Assembly (NCBI GenBank): GCA_022786995.1
Contig: JALFUW010000018.1
Location: forward strand, 1 to 64,000
DNA: 64,000 nucleotides
Reading direction: 5' to 3'
Source of the DNA: Clostridiales bacterium
GTDB taxonomy: Bacteria > Bacillota > Clostridia > Oscillospirales > Oscillospiraceae
Positions 24,897 through 34,247 of this stretch are shown here, one piece after another (within the stretch, counting starts at the first letter, position 1; every line of letters starts with the position of its first letter). The translations under genes were made by a program, and so were the position numbers. A model generated the notes under the pieces. The model ran no database searches. It saw nothing but the letters and a program-made list of their open reading frames with translations, and was not told where the DNA came from.

Positions 24897-25796
24897 TTAT
24901 GTCCTTTTTTGGAACAGGCTTGCGGGAAGCTGAGACAGAATGACGGCAGCGAAGACCAGCACGCAGCCGGTGATTTCCCAGGTCGTCATGGTTTCGCCCA
25001 GCAGCCACCAGCCGCCCAGCACGGCAAATACCGATTCCAGACTCATAATCAGGGATGCGGCAGTGGGTTCCAAAGATCGCTGACCCACCACCTGCATGGT
25101 GTAGGCAACGCCCATGGACAGAATACCCGCAAAGCACAGGGGCTTCCAGCAGGCGAGTACATTTCCCCAGTCAACCGTTTCCGTCATAAGAACGAAGGGA
25201 ATGGACAGCACCGTTACCACCAGCGCCTGCACACAGTTCAGCCGTAAACCGTCCAACTCTCCGGCAAAGCGGTCGATGCAGGTAATCTGCACAGCGAAGG
25301 CCAGCGCGCAGCCTGTGATAAAAAGGTCGCCCTTGTTGATCTGCGTCACGCCGACGCAGCTGAGCAGATAAAGTCCGATGACCGCCATCACCACGCTGAA
25401 AACAATGGTGAAGGGGGGCTTCTTGCCTAGAAAGATGCCCAGTACAGGCACCCACACGATGTACATGGCAGTCAGAAAGCCTGCCTTTCCGGCATCGGTG
25501 TACACCAGTCCAACCTGCTGCAGGCTCGTCGCCACAAACAGGGCGCAGCCGCAGATCAGTCCCACCTTCCACAGAGTGGGATTCTTCCATTTTTTGGCGG
25601 ATTCCTGAACATTACAGGATTTGAGTTCCATCAGGAAGGAGCAGGGAATCAGGAACAGTACCGCCAGTGCGCAGCGGACTGCCTGAAAGGTAAAGGGGCC
25701 GATTTTGTCCATGCCCACGCTCTGCGCGATGAAGGCGAAGCCCCAGATGGTTGTACAGAGCAGCAGACAAAGGCTGCCTTTGATTTGTTTTTTCAT
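24897..25796 (-). CDS. EamA/DMT family transporter
   Basis: The 299-residue protein has ten predicted transmembrane helices in two EamA repeats, starting with GSLCLLLCTTIWGFAFIAQS and ending with SLESVFAVLGGWWLLGE, the classic drug/metabolite transporter pattern. Substrate cannot be told; exporters of amino acids or metabolites are common in the family. The start at 25796 is preferred over a much longer frame that crosses its promoter. It is divergent from pepF and shares a terminator with recR. Confidence 0.92.
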   Translation of the reverse strand: MKKQIKGSLCLLLCTTIWGFAFIAQSVGMDKIGPFTFQAVRCALAVLFLIPCSFLMELKSCNVQESAKKWKNPTLWKVGLICGCALFVATSLQQVGLVYTDAGKAGFLTAMYIVWVPVLGIFLGKKPPFTIVFSVVMAVIGLYLLSCVGVTQINKGDLFITGCALAFAVQITCIDRFAGELDGLRLNCVQALVVTVLSIPFVLMTETVDWGNVLACWKPLCFAGILSMGVAYTMQVVGQRSLEPTAASLIMSLESVFAVLGGWWLLGETMTTWEITGCVLVFAAVILSQLPASLFQKRT

Positions 25797-25815
25797 AATT
25801 TCATCACCGCCGCAT

Positions 25816-25844
25816 ACTCTAGCATAAATTGGTGAAAAATGCAA
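25816..25844 (-). promoter_or_regulatory. Promoter of the EamA transporter
   Basis: On the minus strand TTGCAT (25839-25844) and TAGAGT (25816-25821), 17-base spacer. Confidence 0.6.
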
Positions 25845-25850
25845 GCGGCG

Positions 25851-25878
25851 TTGCTTTTTTTTACGGATGTGGTATAAT
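25851..25878 (+). promoter_or_regulatory. Promoter of pepF
   Basis: TTGCTT (25851-25856) and TATAAT (25873-25878) with 16-base spacing, back to back with the EamA promoter. Confidence 0.7.
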
Positions 25879-25908
25879 ACGGCAAAAGAACAATTTGGAG
25901 GGACAGCT

Positions 25909-27723
25909 ATGGAAACGATGAAACAAATCCCCATTCGGGAGAATATCCCCACGGAAGATAAGTGGGCGCTGGAAGATTTGTATCCCGGGGATGCGGATTG
26001 GAACAGAGAACTGGAGACCCTGTCGCAGGACAAAGCATATCTGACATCTTTTGCCGGAAAGCTTGGAAGCAGTGCGGAGACGTTATATCAATATCTGGAT
26101 GCTTCGGAGAAACTCAATGTCAAGGCGGATCGGCTGGGTAATTACTGTATGCGCAAAGCGGACGAAGATACCAGAGATGCCGCTGCTCAGGCCATGCAGG
26201 GTCAGTTTATGAGCGTGGTGGTGGAGCTGAGCGCCGCCTGCAGCTTCGATACGCCGGAAATCATGGCAATTTCCGAAGAAACCCTTGACGGATTCTATGC
26301 CGAGTACCCGAAGCTGGAACGTTACCGCCGCTATCTGGCCGATCTGCGCCGGAAAAAGCCCCATACTCTGTCCATTGCCGAGGAAAAGCTGTTGGCTGCT
26401 GCCGGGGAGATGGCACAGACCCCGGATACGATTTACGGCGCGCTGGCGGATGCCGACCTGACCTTCCAGGATGCCGTGGACGCTCAGGGGAACGCCCATC
26501 CGCTGACCCAGGGAACCTTTGTTCAGTTGGAGGAAAGCCCTGACCGTGCGCTTCGGAAAAGCGCCTACGAAAGCCTGTATGATGGTTTCACCGCGTTTCA
26601 GAACACGGCGGCAGCAATTCTGAACGGCCAAAATAAGCAGCTGAAATTCTATGCCGATGCCAGAAAGTACGCTTCCGCTCTGGAAGCCTCTCTGGACAGC
26701 ACCAACGTTCCTGTATCCGTTTATGACAACCTGATCAAGGCAGTCCATGAGAAGCTTCCCAGTATGCACCGTTATGTCCGGCTGCGTAAAAAACTGCTGG
26801 GCGTGGATGAGCTGCACTTCTATGATGTGTATACACCGCTGGTGTCCGGCGTCGATAAATATATCCCTTACGAACAGGCAAAGCAGACCGTTTATGACGC
26901 GCTGGCCCCGCTGGGGGAGGAATACCGCGCCATTCTCAAAGAGGGCTTTGATAACCGCTGGATTGACGTGTATCAGAATCAAGGCAAACGCAGCGGCGCC
27001 TATTCCGCCGGTGCGGCGGTTCACCCCTATGTGCTGCTGAACTACACCGGCACTCTGGACAGCCAGTTCACACTGGCCCATGAGATGGGCCACGCCCTGC
27101 ACTCCTATTTGTCCAACAAGCACCAGAATCCCATTGACGCGGACTATGTGATTTTTGTGGCAGAGGTCGCTTCCACCTGCAATGAGGCCCTGCTTATGGA
27201 GCACCTGCTGAAAGACACCACGGATAAAAAGGAACGGGCGTACCTCATCAACCACTTCCTTGACCAGTTCAAGGGCACGATCTACCGCCAGACCATGTTC
27301 GCGGAATTTGAGCGGAACATCGGCGCCATGACTGCCGCCGGACAAACCCTGACGGCGGAGGTTCTGTGTCAGCAGTACAAACGCCTGAATGAAATGTACT
27401 ACGGCCCGGATATGGTGGTGGATGACCGTATTGCCATGGAATGGGCAAGAATTCCTCATTTCTACTACAACTACTACGTCTTCCAGTACGCTACCGGCTA
27501 TGCGGCAGCCATTGCTCTGTCCAGAAGAATTCTGCGGGAAGGGAAACCAGCGGTTCGGGATTATCTGAATTTCCTGTCCGGCGGCTGTTCCAGAAGCCCC
27601 ATTGACCTTTTGAAGGGTGCCGGAGTGGATATGACCGGCCCGGAGCCTGTAGTGCAGGCGCTGGAACTGTTTGACCGGCTGCTGGACGAGATGGAAGCGC
27701 TGACGGAGGAAGCCGATGGCTGA
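25909..27723 (+). CDS. pepF: Oligoendopeptidase F (M3B)
   Basis: The 604-residue cytoplasmic metallopeptidase has the HEXXH zinc motif in TLAHEMGHALHSY (around residue 390), with the downstream Glu in the EVASTCNEALL helix as third ligand. It cleaves short peptides of about 7-17 residues. The N-terminal IPIRENIPTEDKWALEDLYP is typical of the family. ATG 25909 follows TTGGAGGG; an in-frame upstream codon overlaps the promoter. Its 3' end overlaps a small unknown gene by eight bases. Confidence 0.96.
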   Translation: METMKQIPIRENIPTEDKWALEDLYPGDADWNRELETLSQDKAYLTSFAGKLGSSAETLYQYLDASEKLNVKADRLGNYCMRKADEDTRDAAAQAMQGQFMSVVVELSAACSFDTPEIMAISEETLDGFYAEYPKLERYRRYLADLRRKKPHTLSIAEEKLLAAAGEMAQTPDTIYGALADADLTFQDAVDAQGNAHPLTQGTFVQLEESPDRALRKSAYESLYDGFTAFQNTAAAILNGQNKQLKFYADARKYASALEASLDSTNVPVSVYDNLIKAVHEKLPSMHRYVRLRKKLLGVDELHFYDVYTPLVSGVDKYIPYEQAKQTVYDALAPLGEEYRAILKEGFDNRWIDVYQNQGKRSGAYSAGAAVHPYVLLNYTGTLDSQFTLAHEMGHALHSYLSNKHQNPIDADYVIFVAEVASTCNEALLMEHLLKDTTDKKERAYLINHFLDQFKGTIYRQTMFAEFERNIGAMTAAGQTLTAEVLCQQYKRLNEMYYGPDMVVDDRIAMEWARIPHFYYNYYVFQYATGYAAAIALSRRILREGKPAVRDYLNFLSGGCSRSPIDLLKGAGVDMTGPEPVVQALELFDRLLDEMEALTEEADG

Positions 27724-27982
27724 GATTTTTTTGCCTACCCTGCACACCTTTGCCATGAATAATGCGTTTACCGGCTCCTGTGGACTGTTCCGCTTCCGAG
27801 CGGTACCCAATGTGGTGATGGCTACCCCAAAAGAGGTGGATTTCGGACAGAGCAGCATCCATGCGGAATACTGGCATGGGCTGTATTGCTATGAGAAAAG
27901 CCAGATGGAGGGCGAGGAGACCTTCCCCATGTCAGAGGAGGGCAGACAGCAGATGCTTACCTGGCTGGAAAGTAAAATATAG
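27716..27982 (+). CDS. Unknown 88-aa protein coupled to pepF
   Basis: The ATG lies inside the last codons of pepF (eight-base overlap), with GGAGGAAG as ribosome site, so translation is coupled. The product has no signal peptide. It has an N-terminal beta-like part (CGLFRFRAVPNVVMATPKEV), an aromatic centre (YWHGLYCYEKS) and an acidic helix at the end. I do not recognise the family. The gene is not a shadow: it uses normal codons, has a good ribosome site and fills the gap to the next promoter. A role connected with peptide turnover is a guess from position only. Confidence 0.75.
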   Translation: MAEIFLPTLHTFAMNNAFTGSCGLFRFRAVPNVVMATPKEVDFGQSSIHAEYWHGLYCYEKSQMEGEETFPMSEEGRQQMLTWLESKI

Positions 27983-28040
27983 TGATATTCACAATCAGGT
28001 GTTTCTATCTCTAAAATATTTTGTGCAGATAATAAAATGC

Positions 28041-28070
28041 TTGCAATTATGGTTAACTTTTGTGTATAAT
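28041..28070 (+). promoter_or_regulatory. Promoter of the adenylate-forming-like gene
   Basis: TTGCAA (28041-28046) and TATAAT (28065-28070), 18-base spacer. The expected transcript start near 28077 leaves almost no leader before the first possible start codon at 28085. Confidence 0.75.
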
Positions 28071-28084
28071 AACCTCTATACAGA

Positions 28085-29035
28085 TTGTTGGATGTGATTG
28101 CGTTGGTTTATGATATTCTCCGGGACATGGCAGCTCAGCCCCGGGCGCAGGAGAGTACAATTGCGTATCTGGTTGAGCAGCTGACCGGGTTTGTAAAGCA
28201 GAGGGATACGGTTCTGATTTGCTTCCCGGAGCAGGGAGAGGGCAGCCTGAGCCAATTGATGGAGCAGGCCGTACTGCGTTGTGAGGCAATCCCGGTTGTC
28301 TGGGGTGCGGATCATCGGTGGAAAAGTCTTCTGCGTCTGGCTTTTTCCTCCCGGGCGATAACCATCATCAGTACACCCCTGATTGTGCTGGGGCTGGCAA
28401 AGCTGCGAAGCTTCTACTCAATACCTCTTTTTATCCGCAATGTGGTAACATCCGGCTACCCCTGTGAGGCGTGGATGATTGATGGGATACGCCGTGGCTT
28501 TGACAGCGCGAGCTGGGGGTGTTTTGGGATCGGAACCACAAATGTTGTCGCAGGTTTCTCCTGTGAGGCGGTGCAGGGCATTCACCTTCGGGAGACGGAA
28601 TACCGCGTGGAAATTGTGGATAAGCGGGGCAACAGCATGCCGGACGGGGAGGACGGAGAGATCGTTCTCTCACCTGTCAGTGCGCCGGAGCTGCGGTATT
28701 TCATGGGGGAGAATGCCCGTCTGCGTACAGGCCGCTGTGCCTGTGGCAGTACGCGCCCACTTCTGACCGACATCCATGCCGGGAGAACCGAAGCGGACGC
28801 GGATCTTCTGGAGCTTGGCAAGATGCTGCAAAACTGGAGCAGTGTGCTGGATTGCCGTCTTCAAAAAGGCCAGTATGGTCTTGAACTGGAAATCATCGTG
28901 CTTCCCGGTGGACGGCTTCCGAAGCTTCCCAGTGCGGCAAAGCAGACGATCCGGGTTTTCAGCCCCGAAACGGATGCGCCGCTTCCCTATGACCCAACGC
29001 AAAAAATCCCGGAAAACGGAACGGAAAGCCATTGA
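28085..29035 (+). CDS. Short, degenerate PaaK-like adenylate-forming protein
   Basis: The 316-residue product resembles phenylacetate-CoA ligase (PaaK) and related AMP-forming enzymes in its second half: a YGxTE-like FGIGTTNVVAGFSCE region near 140, HLRETEYRVEIVDKRGNSMPDGEDGEIVLS, then RTGRCACGSTRPLL and an HAGRTE element like the PaaK hinge. PaaK enzymes have about 430 residues; here the N-terminal part is short and lacks the SSGTTG ATP-loop, so full catalysis is doubtful. The start is unclear: TTG 28085 or 28088 and GTG 28094 have no ribosome site, and ATG 28127 has a weak one. No partner genes identify a substrate. Confidence 0.65.
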   Translation: MLDVIALVYDILRDMAAQPRAQESTIAYLVEQLTGFVKQRDTVLICFPEQGEGSLSQLMEQAVLRCEAIPVVWGADHRWKSLLRLAFSSRAITIISTPLIVLGLAKLRSFYSIPLFIRNVVTSGYPCEAWMIDGIRRGFDSASWGCFGIGTTNVVAGFSCEAVQGIHLRETEYRVEIVDKRGNSMPDGEDGEIVLSPVSAPELRYFMGENARLRTGRCACGSTRPLLTDIHAGRTEADADLLELGKMLQNWSSVLDCRLQKGQYGLELEIIVLPGGRLPKLPSAAKQTIRVFSPETDAPLPYDPTQKIPENGTESH

Positions 29036-29059
29036 CATTTCCGCAGAATGTGATATCAT
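29032..29059 (+). promoter_or_regulatory. Promoter of the alaS T-box transcript
   Basis: TTGACA (29032-29037) overlaps the last codons of the previous gene; TATCAT (29054-29059) follows after 16 bases. Confidence 0.75.
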
Positions 29060-29065
29060 AACGAG

Positions 29066-29285
29066 GATATGCAAAGACTTTGCGGAAACGAAGCGGATGA
29101 AGAAGATCAACAAGCGAGAGGGAACTGGTGAAAGCCCTCGGTCTTCCTGCCGTAGGCCACTTCCTGCGTTGCCCGGGATGACCGGGACGGGTGCTCCCGT
29201 TACAGAGCGTCTAAGATGTCTTTTTTAAGACGAATTAGGGTGGTACCGCGATTTATTGTCGCCCCTATGGTTAGGGGCGGCTTTT
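29066..29285 (+). promoter_or_regulatory. T-box leader of alaS (Ala specifier)
   Basis: The leader contains the T-box core AGGGTGGTACCGCGA (29237-29251), followed by a terminator hairpin made of GCCCCTA and TAGGGGC (29259-29280) and a T-rich run. The likely specifier is GCT (29193-29195), an Ala codon, just before the stem closing CCCG. Uncharged tRNA(Ala) would favour read-through. Confidence 0.93.
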
Positions 29286-29341
29286 CTTTGCGTATTCGGC
29301 ATCGTAATTTATGAAATTCATTTTCTTTGGAGGTAGAAACC

Positions 29342-31981
29342 ATGAATCCCAAGCCTTACGGCGTAAACGAACTGCGTGAGATGTTCCTGTCTTTCTTTGA
29401 GAGCAAGGGCCATCTGCGTCTGCCCAGCTTCTCGCTGATTCCTCAGAACGATGCGTCCCTGCTGCTGATCAACTCCGGCATGGCGCCAATGAAGCCTTAC
29501 TTTACCGGCGAGGTGGAGCCGCCCCGTCACCGGGTCTGCACCTGCCAGAAGTGTATCCGTACCGGCGATATCGAGAATATCGGTAAGACTGCCCGTCACG
29601 GAACCTACTTTGAAATGCTGGGCAACTTCTCCTTTGGTGATTACTTCAAGCACGAAGCCATCAACTGGAGCTGGGAGTTCCTGACCAAGGTAGTGGGTCT
29701 GGACGAGAACCGTCTGTATCCCTCTATCTATGAAAATGATGACGAGGCCTTTGAAATCTGGAATAAGGAAGTGGGTGTGCCCGCTGAGAAGATCTTCCGT
29801 TTTGGTAAGTCTGACAACTTCTGGGAGCACGGCTCCGGCCCCTGCGGCCCCTGCTCTGAGATCTACTACGACCGGGGTGAGAAGTACGGCTGCGGCAAGC
29901 CTGACTGCACTGTCGGCTGCGACTGCGACCGCTATATGGAGGTCTGGAACAACGTCTTCTCCCAGTTCAACAACGACGGTCAGGGCAACTATACCGAGCT
30001 GGCCCAGAAGAACATCGATACCGGCATGGGTCTGGAGCGTCTGGCTGTGGTCTGCCAGGATGTGGACTCCCTGTTCGATGTGGATACCGTCATGAACATC
30101 ACCAACAAGGTTACCGAGCTGACCGGCGCTACTTACGGTCAGAGTGTGAAGATGGACGTTTCCCTGCGGGTTATCACCGACCATATCCGCGCCTCCACCT
30201 TTATGATTGCTGACGGCGTTTTGCCCAGCAACGAAGGCAGAGGCTATGTTCTGCGCCGTCTGCTGCGCCGGGCTGCCCGTCACGGCAAGCTGCTGGGCGT
30301 GAATACTCCCTTCCTGTACAAGGTCGTAGAAACCGTTATTCAGGAGAACGAGTGCCACTACACCTACCTGCGGGAGCGTGCCGAGTATATCACCCGAATC
30401 GTAAAGATTGAGGAGGAGAACTTCTGCCGCACCATTGACGGCGGCATGAGCATTTTTGCCGCCAAGCTGGCGGAGCACAAGGCCAAGGGCGAGACTCAGT
30501 TCTCCGGCGCCGACGCGTTCCTGCTGGCGGATACCTACGGCTTCCCCATTGATCTGACCATTGAAATGGTGGCCGATGAGGACATGACGTTGGATATGGA
30601 CGAATTCTATCGCCTCCGTGAGGAGCAGAAGGTGCGTGCCCGGGAAGCCCGGAAGGCGCTGGGTGACCTGGCCTGGGCAGGCATTGATCTGGGCCTTGAC
30701 AACACCCCCACCACCTTCGTTGGCTACACCGAGAACAACTGCTCCGCCAAAGTGCTGGCGGTCTGCGTCGGCGAGGAAGTCTCCGGCACCATCGCCGGCG
30801 GCGAGGAAGGCATCATCGTGCTGGATAAGACACCTTTCTATGCGGAAATGGGTGGTCAGATTGCCGATCAGGGCGTGATTCTGGTGGGCAACAGCCGCTT
30901 CCAGGTCACAAATGTTCAGAAGGACAAGGGCGGCAAGTATCTGCACCATGGCAAGATGGTCACCGGCTCCATCAAGGTGGACGATGAGGTCTGCGCCTCC
31001 ATCGATGTGGAGCGCCGCAAGGCCATCATGCGTGCCCACTCCGCAACCCATCTGCTGCAAAAGGCTTTGCAGACCGTTCTGGGCGATCACGTCCATCAGG
31101 CCGGTTCCTATGTGGAGCCCGACCGTCTGCGCTTTGACTTTACCCACTATTCCGCACTGACCGCGGAGGAGATGTCCAAGGTCAACGCGCTGGTTCAGAA
31201 TGCTGTTCTGGAGGGCTATCCTGTGGACATCCGTGAGATGCCCATTGAGGAGGCCAAGGCTTCCGGCGCCACAGCTTTGTTCAGCGAAAAGTACGGCGAC
31301 ACGGTTCGAGTTGTCAACATGGGCGGTTACTCCATTGAGCTGTGCGGCGGTACCCATCTGGACAATACCGCCAAAGTCGGCCCCTTTGAGCTGGAAAGTG
31401 AGTGCAGCGTGGCTTCCGGTGTCCGCCGGATCGAGGCCATCACCGGCAAAGCCTGCCTTGCCAAGATGGAGAAGAATCAGCAGATGCTGTTTGAAGCTGC
31501 TGCCAAGCTGAAGACCAAGCCTGCCGATGTGGCTGCCAAGATTCAGAGCCACCTCGAGGAAGCCAAGGAGCTGAGAAGGGCTATTGAACAGTATAAGGCC
31601 AAGGAAGCCTCCGGCGAGGTGGAGCGGTTCCTGTTCGGCTCCCGGAATATGGGCGGCTTCAAGGTTCTGACTGCCATGGTTCCCAATGCAGACGCCGCCA
31701 AGCTGCGCCAGATGGGCGATATGCTGCGGGATAAGGATCCGAAGGTCGTTGCGGTGCTGGCAACCTGCAACGGAGACAAGCCCACCTTCCTGGCAGTCTG
31801 CGGCAAGGATGCTGTTGCCAGCGGACTGAAGGCCGGTGAACTGGTGAAGCAGGTGTGCTGCTGCTGCGGCGGCAGCGGCGGCGGCAAGCCGGATTCTGCT
31901 ATGGGCGGCGGCAAGGACATCACCAAGGTCGACAACGCGCTGGCTCTGGTGGATGATTACGTCGCTTCCAAGATTCAGTAA
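29342..31981 (+). CDS. alaS: Alanine-tRNA ligase
   Basis: The 879-residue enzyme is full length: class II catalytic core (about 1-260, starting FLSFFESKGHLRLPSFSLIP, with HGTYFEMLGNFSFGDYFK), tRNA-recognition region, editing domain with the zinc motif HSATHLLQ (around 567) and CGGTHLDNT (around 670), and the C-terminal oligomerisation part ending in a Gly-rich segment (CCCCGGSGGG). It charges tRNA(Ala) and clears Ser and Gly mischarges. ATG 29342 follows TTGGAGG at proper spacing. Confidence 0.98.
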   Translation: MNPKPYGVNELREMFLSFFESKGHLRLPSFSLIPQNDASLLLINSGMAPMKPYFTGEVEPPRHRVCTCQKCIRTGDIENIGKTARHGTYFEMLGNFSFGDYFKHEAINWSWEFLTKVVGLDENRLYPSIYENDDEAFEIWNKEVGVPAEKIFRFGKSDNFWEHGSGPCGPCSEIYYDRGEKYGCGKPDCTVGCDCDRYMEVWNNVFSQFNNDGQGNYTELAQKNIDTGMGLERLAVVCQDVDSLFDVDTVMNITNKVTELTGATYGQSVKMDVSLRVITDHIRASTFMIADGVLPSNEGRGYVLRRLLRRAARHGKLLGVNTPFLYKVVETVIQENECHYTYLRERAEYITRIVKIEEENFCRTIDGGMSIFAAKLAEHKAKGETQFSGADAFLLADTYGFPIDLTIEMVADEDMTLDMDEFYRLREEQKVRAREARKALGDLAWAGIDLGLDNTPTTFVGYTENNCSAKVLAVCVGEEVSGTIAGGEEGIIVLDKTPFYAEMGGQIADQGVILVGNSRFQVTNVQKDKGGKYLHHGKMVTGSIKVDDEVCASIDVERRKAIMRAHSATHLLQKALQTVLGDHVHQAGSYVEPDRLRFDFTHYSALTAEEMSKVNALVQNAVLEGYPVDIREMPIEEAKASGATALFSEKYGDTVRVVNMGGYSIELCGGTHLDNTAKVGPFELESECSVASGVRRIEAITGKACLAKMEKNQQMLFEAAAKLKTKPADVAAKIQSHLEEAKELRRAIEQYKAKEASGEVERFLFGSRNMGGFKVLTAMVPNADAAKLRQMGDMLRDKDPKVVAVLATCNGDKPTFLAVCGKDAVASGLKAGELVKQVCCCCGGSGGGKPDSAMGGGKDITKVDNALALVDDYVASKIQ

Positions 31982-31985
31982 TTTC

Positions 31986-32016
31986 AAAGGGCGCAGCCGG
32001 GTGCTGCGCCCTTTTT
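31986..32016 (+). terminator. Terminator after alaS
   Basis: Arms AAAGGGCGCAGC and GCTGCGCCCTTT with a 5-base loop; five T residues close it. It ends just before the comEC start region. Confidence 0.9.
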
Positions 32017-32028
32017 CGTAAAGGGGAT

Positions 32029-34245
32029 GTGGGTGTGCGGCGAATTGTATATATGGCTCTGGGATTTGCCGCTGCCTGCGGTCTGAACCTCTATGCGGAC
32101 AGCTGGAGTGCCCGGCTGGTTGGCGTGGCGCTGACACTGATCATCAGTGCGCTGGCGGAGAAGAAACCGGGTGCGCCGCGGCGTTTGCTGGCGACAATGC
32201 TGGGTTGTATTCTTGGCTTTATCTGGTTCCGGGGTTATACGGCCCAGTATTTGAAGCCGATTTCCTCGCTGGATGGAGAAATCAGGCAGTGCAGCATCCG
32301 CGCCTCGGATTATAGCCGGGAAACGGATTACGGCAGCGCGGTTGACGGCACAATTCAGATTGAGGGGAAGACCTACCGCATTACCACATACCTCAAGCAG
32401 GCGGAGGATATCCCACCCGGAGCTACGATTTCCGGCCTTTTCCGTCTGCGGATTACGACAGAGGCTGGGGTGAATCCATCTTCCTATTATCAGGGCAAAG
32501 GGATTTTTCTGCTGGCCTACCAAAAGGGTGAGATGGAATTGTCCCATAACCCCTGGACTTACAGGGACATTCCGTCCATATTGCGTCATCATATCCAGGA
32601 AATCCTGGAAACCTGTATTCCTCCAAAGTGTGTGGCCTTTTCCAAAGCGCTGCTGTTGGGAGACACTTCCGAATTATCCTATCAGACGGATATGGAGCTG
32701 AAAATCAGCGGCATCCGACATGTGGTTGCGGTTTCCGGCCTTCATATATCCATCTTTTTCGCAATGATCAGTACGGTAACCTTCCAAAGGCGCTTTCTTA
32801 CGGCCCTTGCCGGAATTCCTCTGCTGTTTCTGTTCGCGGCGGTCGCGGGCTTCACGCCCTCGGTTACCCGTGCCTGTATCATGTTGGGGCTGATGCTGAT
32901 TGCTCAGTTACTGGATAAGGAGTACGACGGCCCCAGCGCCCTTGCCTTTGCGGCGCTTGTCATGCTGATTATCAATCCTTTCTGTATCAATTCGGTAAGC
33001 TTCCAATTATCCGTAGCCAGCGTGATGGGGATTTTCCTGTTTACGCCTGGTATCCGTGGAAAGCTGACTGCGGGGCTGGAAGGCAAAAAGGGAAAGAAAT
33101 ACACGCTTCTTCGCAAATTGTCGGCTGGTATCGCGGTGACCCTTGGCGCTCAGATCATGACGATTCCGCTGTGTGCTTACTATTTTGGCATCGTCAGTCT
33201 GGTGGGTGTTATCACCAATCTGCTTGTACTGTGGGTGGTGAGCCTTACCTTTTGTCTGCTGGCTGGGGTTTGCTTGTTGGCACATGTCTATTTGCCGCTG
33301 GCGGGCTTTGTGGGCAAACTCGCAGGGATTCTTATCCGTTATGTATTGCTGGTCGCGAAGTGCATGGCGGCTTTTCCGCTGGCGGCGGTTTATACGGTCA
33401 GTCCCTATATCACCATCTGGCTGTTCTTCGTGTATCTTTTGCTGTTTCTTTACCTGCAATGCAGAAAAATGGCGGTTTCTTTCGTCTGCTGTGCAGTCCT
33501 GTCTCTGTGCGTTGCGTTGATGGCGTCATGGTGGGAGCCGTCTTCTTCTGATGTGCGCTTCACCGTCTTGGATGTAGGGCAGGGACAATGCCTGCTGATG
33601 CAGTCCGGGGGAAGGGTTTACGTTGTGGACTGCGGCGGAGACAGCGACGAGCGCACTGCCGATATGGCGGCGGAAGCCCTGCTGAGCCGGGGCTACTCCC
33701 ATGTGGACGGCCTAATTCTGACCCACACCGACCGGGATCACGCCGGTGGCGCGGAGTTCTTTCTGTCACGAATCCGTACGGATGCGCTGATACTTCCCCG
33801 ACGGCTTGAGAATATGGCAATTCCAAAGGAAACGCAGGTGGTCATTGCCACACAGGATATAGAGATCAGGGATGGCAATACGATTATTCAAATCTTTGCC
33901 CCAGCTTTCCATGGGACAGAAAATGAAATGAGTTTGTGTGTCTTGTTTGATACGGAAAAATGTGATATACTCATCACAGGAGACAGAAATGCGTTCGGAG
34001 AGCGGTCTCTGCTGCGCCACGCTGATATCCCTGACGTGGATGTTTTGGTTGCGGGTCACCATGGTTCCAGGTATTCGAACTGTGAGGAACTGCTGGCAGC
34101 GGCTAAGCCTGAAATTGTTTGTATCAGTGTCGGCGCTGATAATCCATATGGTCACCCGGCATCGGAAGCATTGGAGCGTTTTGCTGACTACGGCTGTACA
34201 GTGTATCGTACAGACCGGCAGGGAACCATCACCATCAGGAGGTAA
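32029..34245 (+). CDS. comEC: ComEC/Rec2 DNA uptake channel
   Basis: The 738-residue protein has three parts: an N-terminal domain with two helices and an OB-like DUF4131 region (to about 200), the Competence domain with many transmembrane helices (about 205-495, including ISGIRHVVAVSGLHISIFFA), and a C-terminal metallo-beta-lactamase-like domain from about 509 (VLDVGQGQCLLMQS) with the HTDRDHAGG metal motif. ComEC brings single-stranded DNA across the membrane. The start is GTG 32029 or GTG 32035 after AAGGGG. The gene is intact, but comEA and pilus genes are not in the window. Confidence 0.95.
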   Translation: MGVRRIVYMALGFAAACGLNLYADSWSARLVGVALTLIISALAEKKPGAPRRLLATMLGCILGFIWFRGYTAQYLKPISSLDGEIRQCSIRASDYSRETDYGSAVDGTIQIEGKTYRITTYLKQAEDIPPGATISGLFRLRITTEAGVNPSSYYQGKGIFLLAYQKGEMELSHNPWTYRDIPSILRHHIQEILETCIPPKCVAFSKALLLGDTSELSYQTDMELKISGIRHVVAVSGLHISIFFAMISTVTFQRRFLTALAGIPLLFLFAAVAGFTPSVTRACIMLGLMLIAQLLDKEYDGPSALAFAALVMLIINPFCINSVSFQLSVASVMGIFLFTPGIRGKLTAGLEGKKGKKYTLLRKLSAGIAVTLGAQIMTIPLCAYYFGIVSLVGVITNLLVLWVVSLTFCLLAGVCLLAHVYLPLAGFVGKLAGILIRYVLLVAKCMAAFPLAAVYTVSPYITIWLFFVYLLLFLYLQCRKMAVSFVCCAVLSLCVALMASWWEPSSSDVRFTVLDVGQGQCLLMQSGGRVYVVDCGGDSDERTADMAAEALLSRGYSHVDGLILTHTDRDHAGGAEFFLSRIRTDALILPRRLENMAIPKETQVVIATQDIEIRDGNTIIQIFAPAFHGTENEMSLCVLFDTEKCDILITGDRNAFGERSLLRHADIPDVDVLVAGHHGSRYSNCEELLAAAKPEIVCISVGADNPYGHPASEALERFADYGCTVYRTDRQGTITIRR

Positions 34246-34247
34246 AC

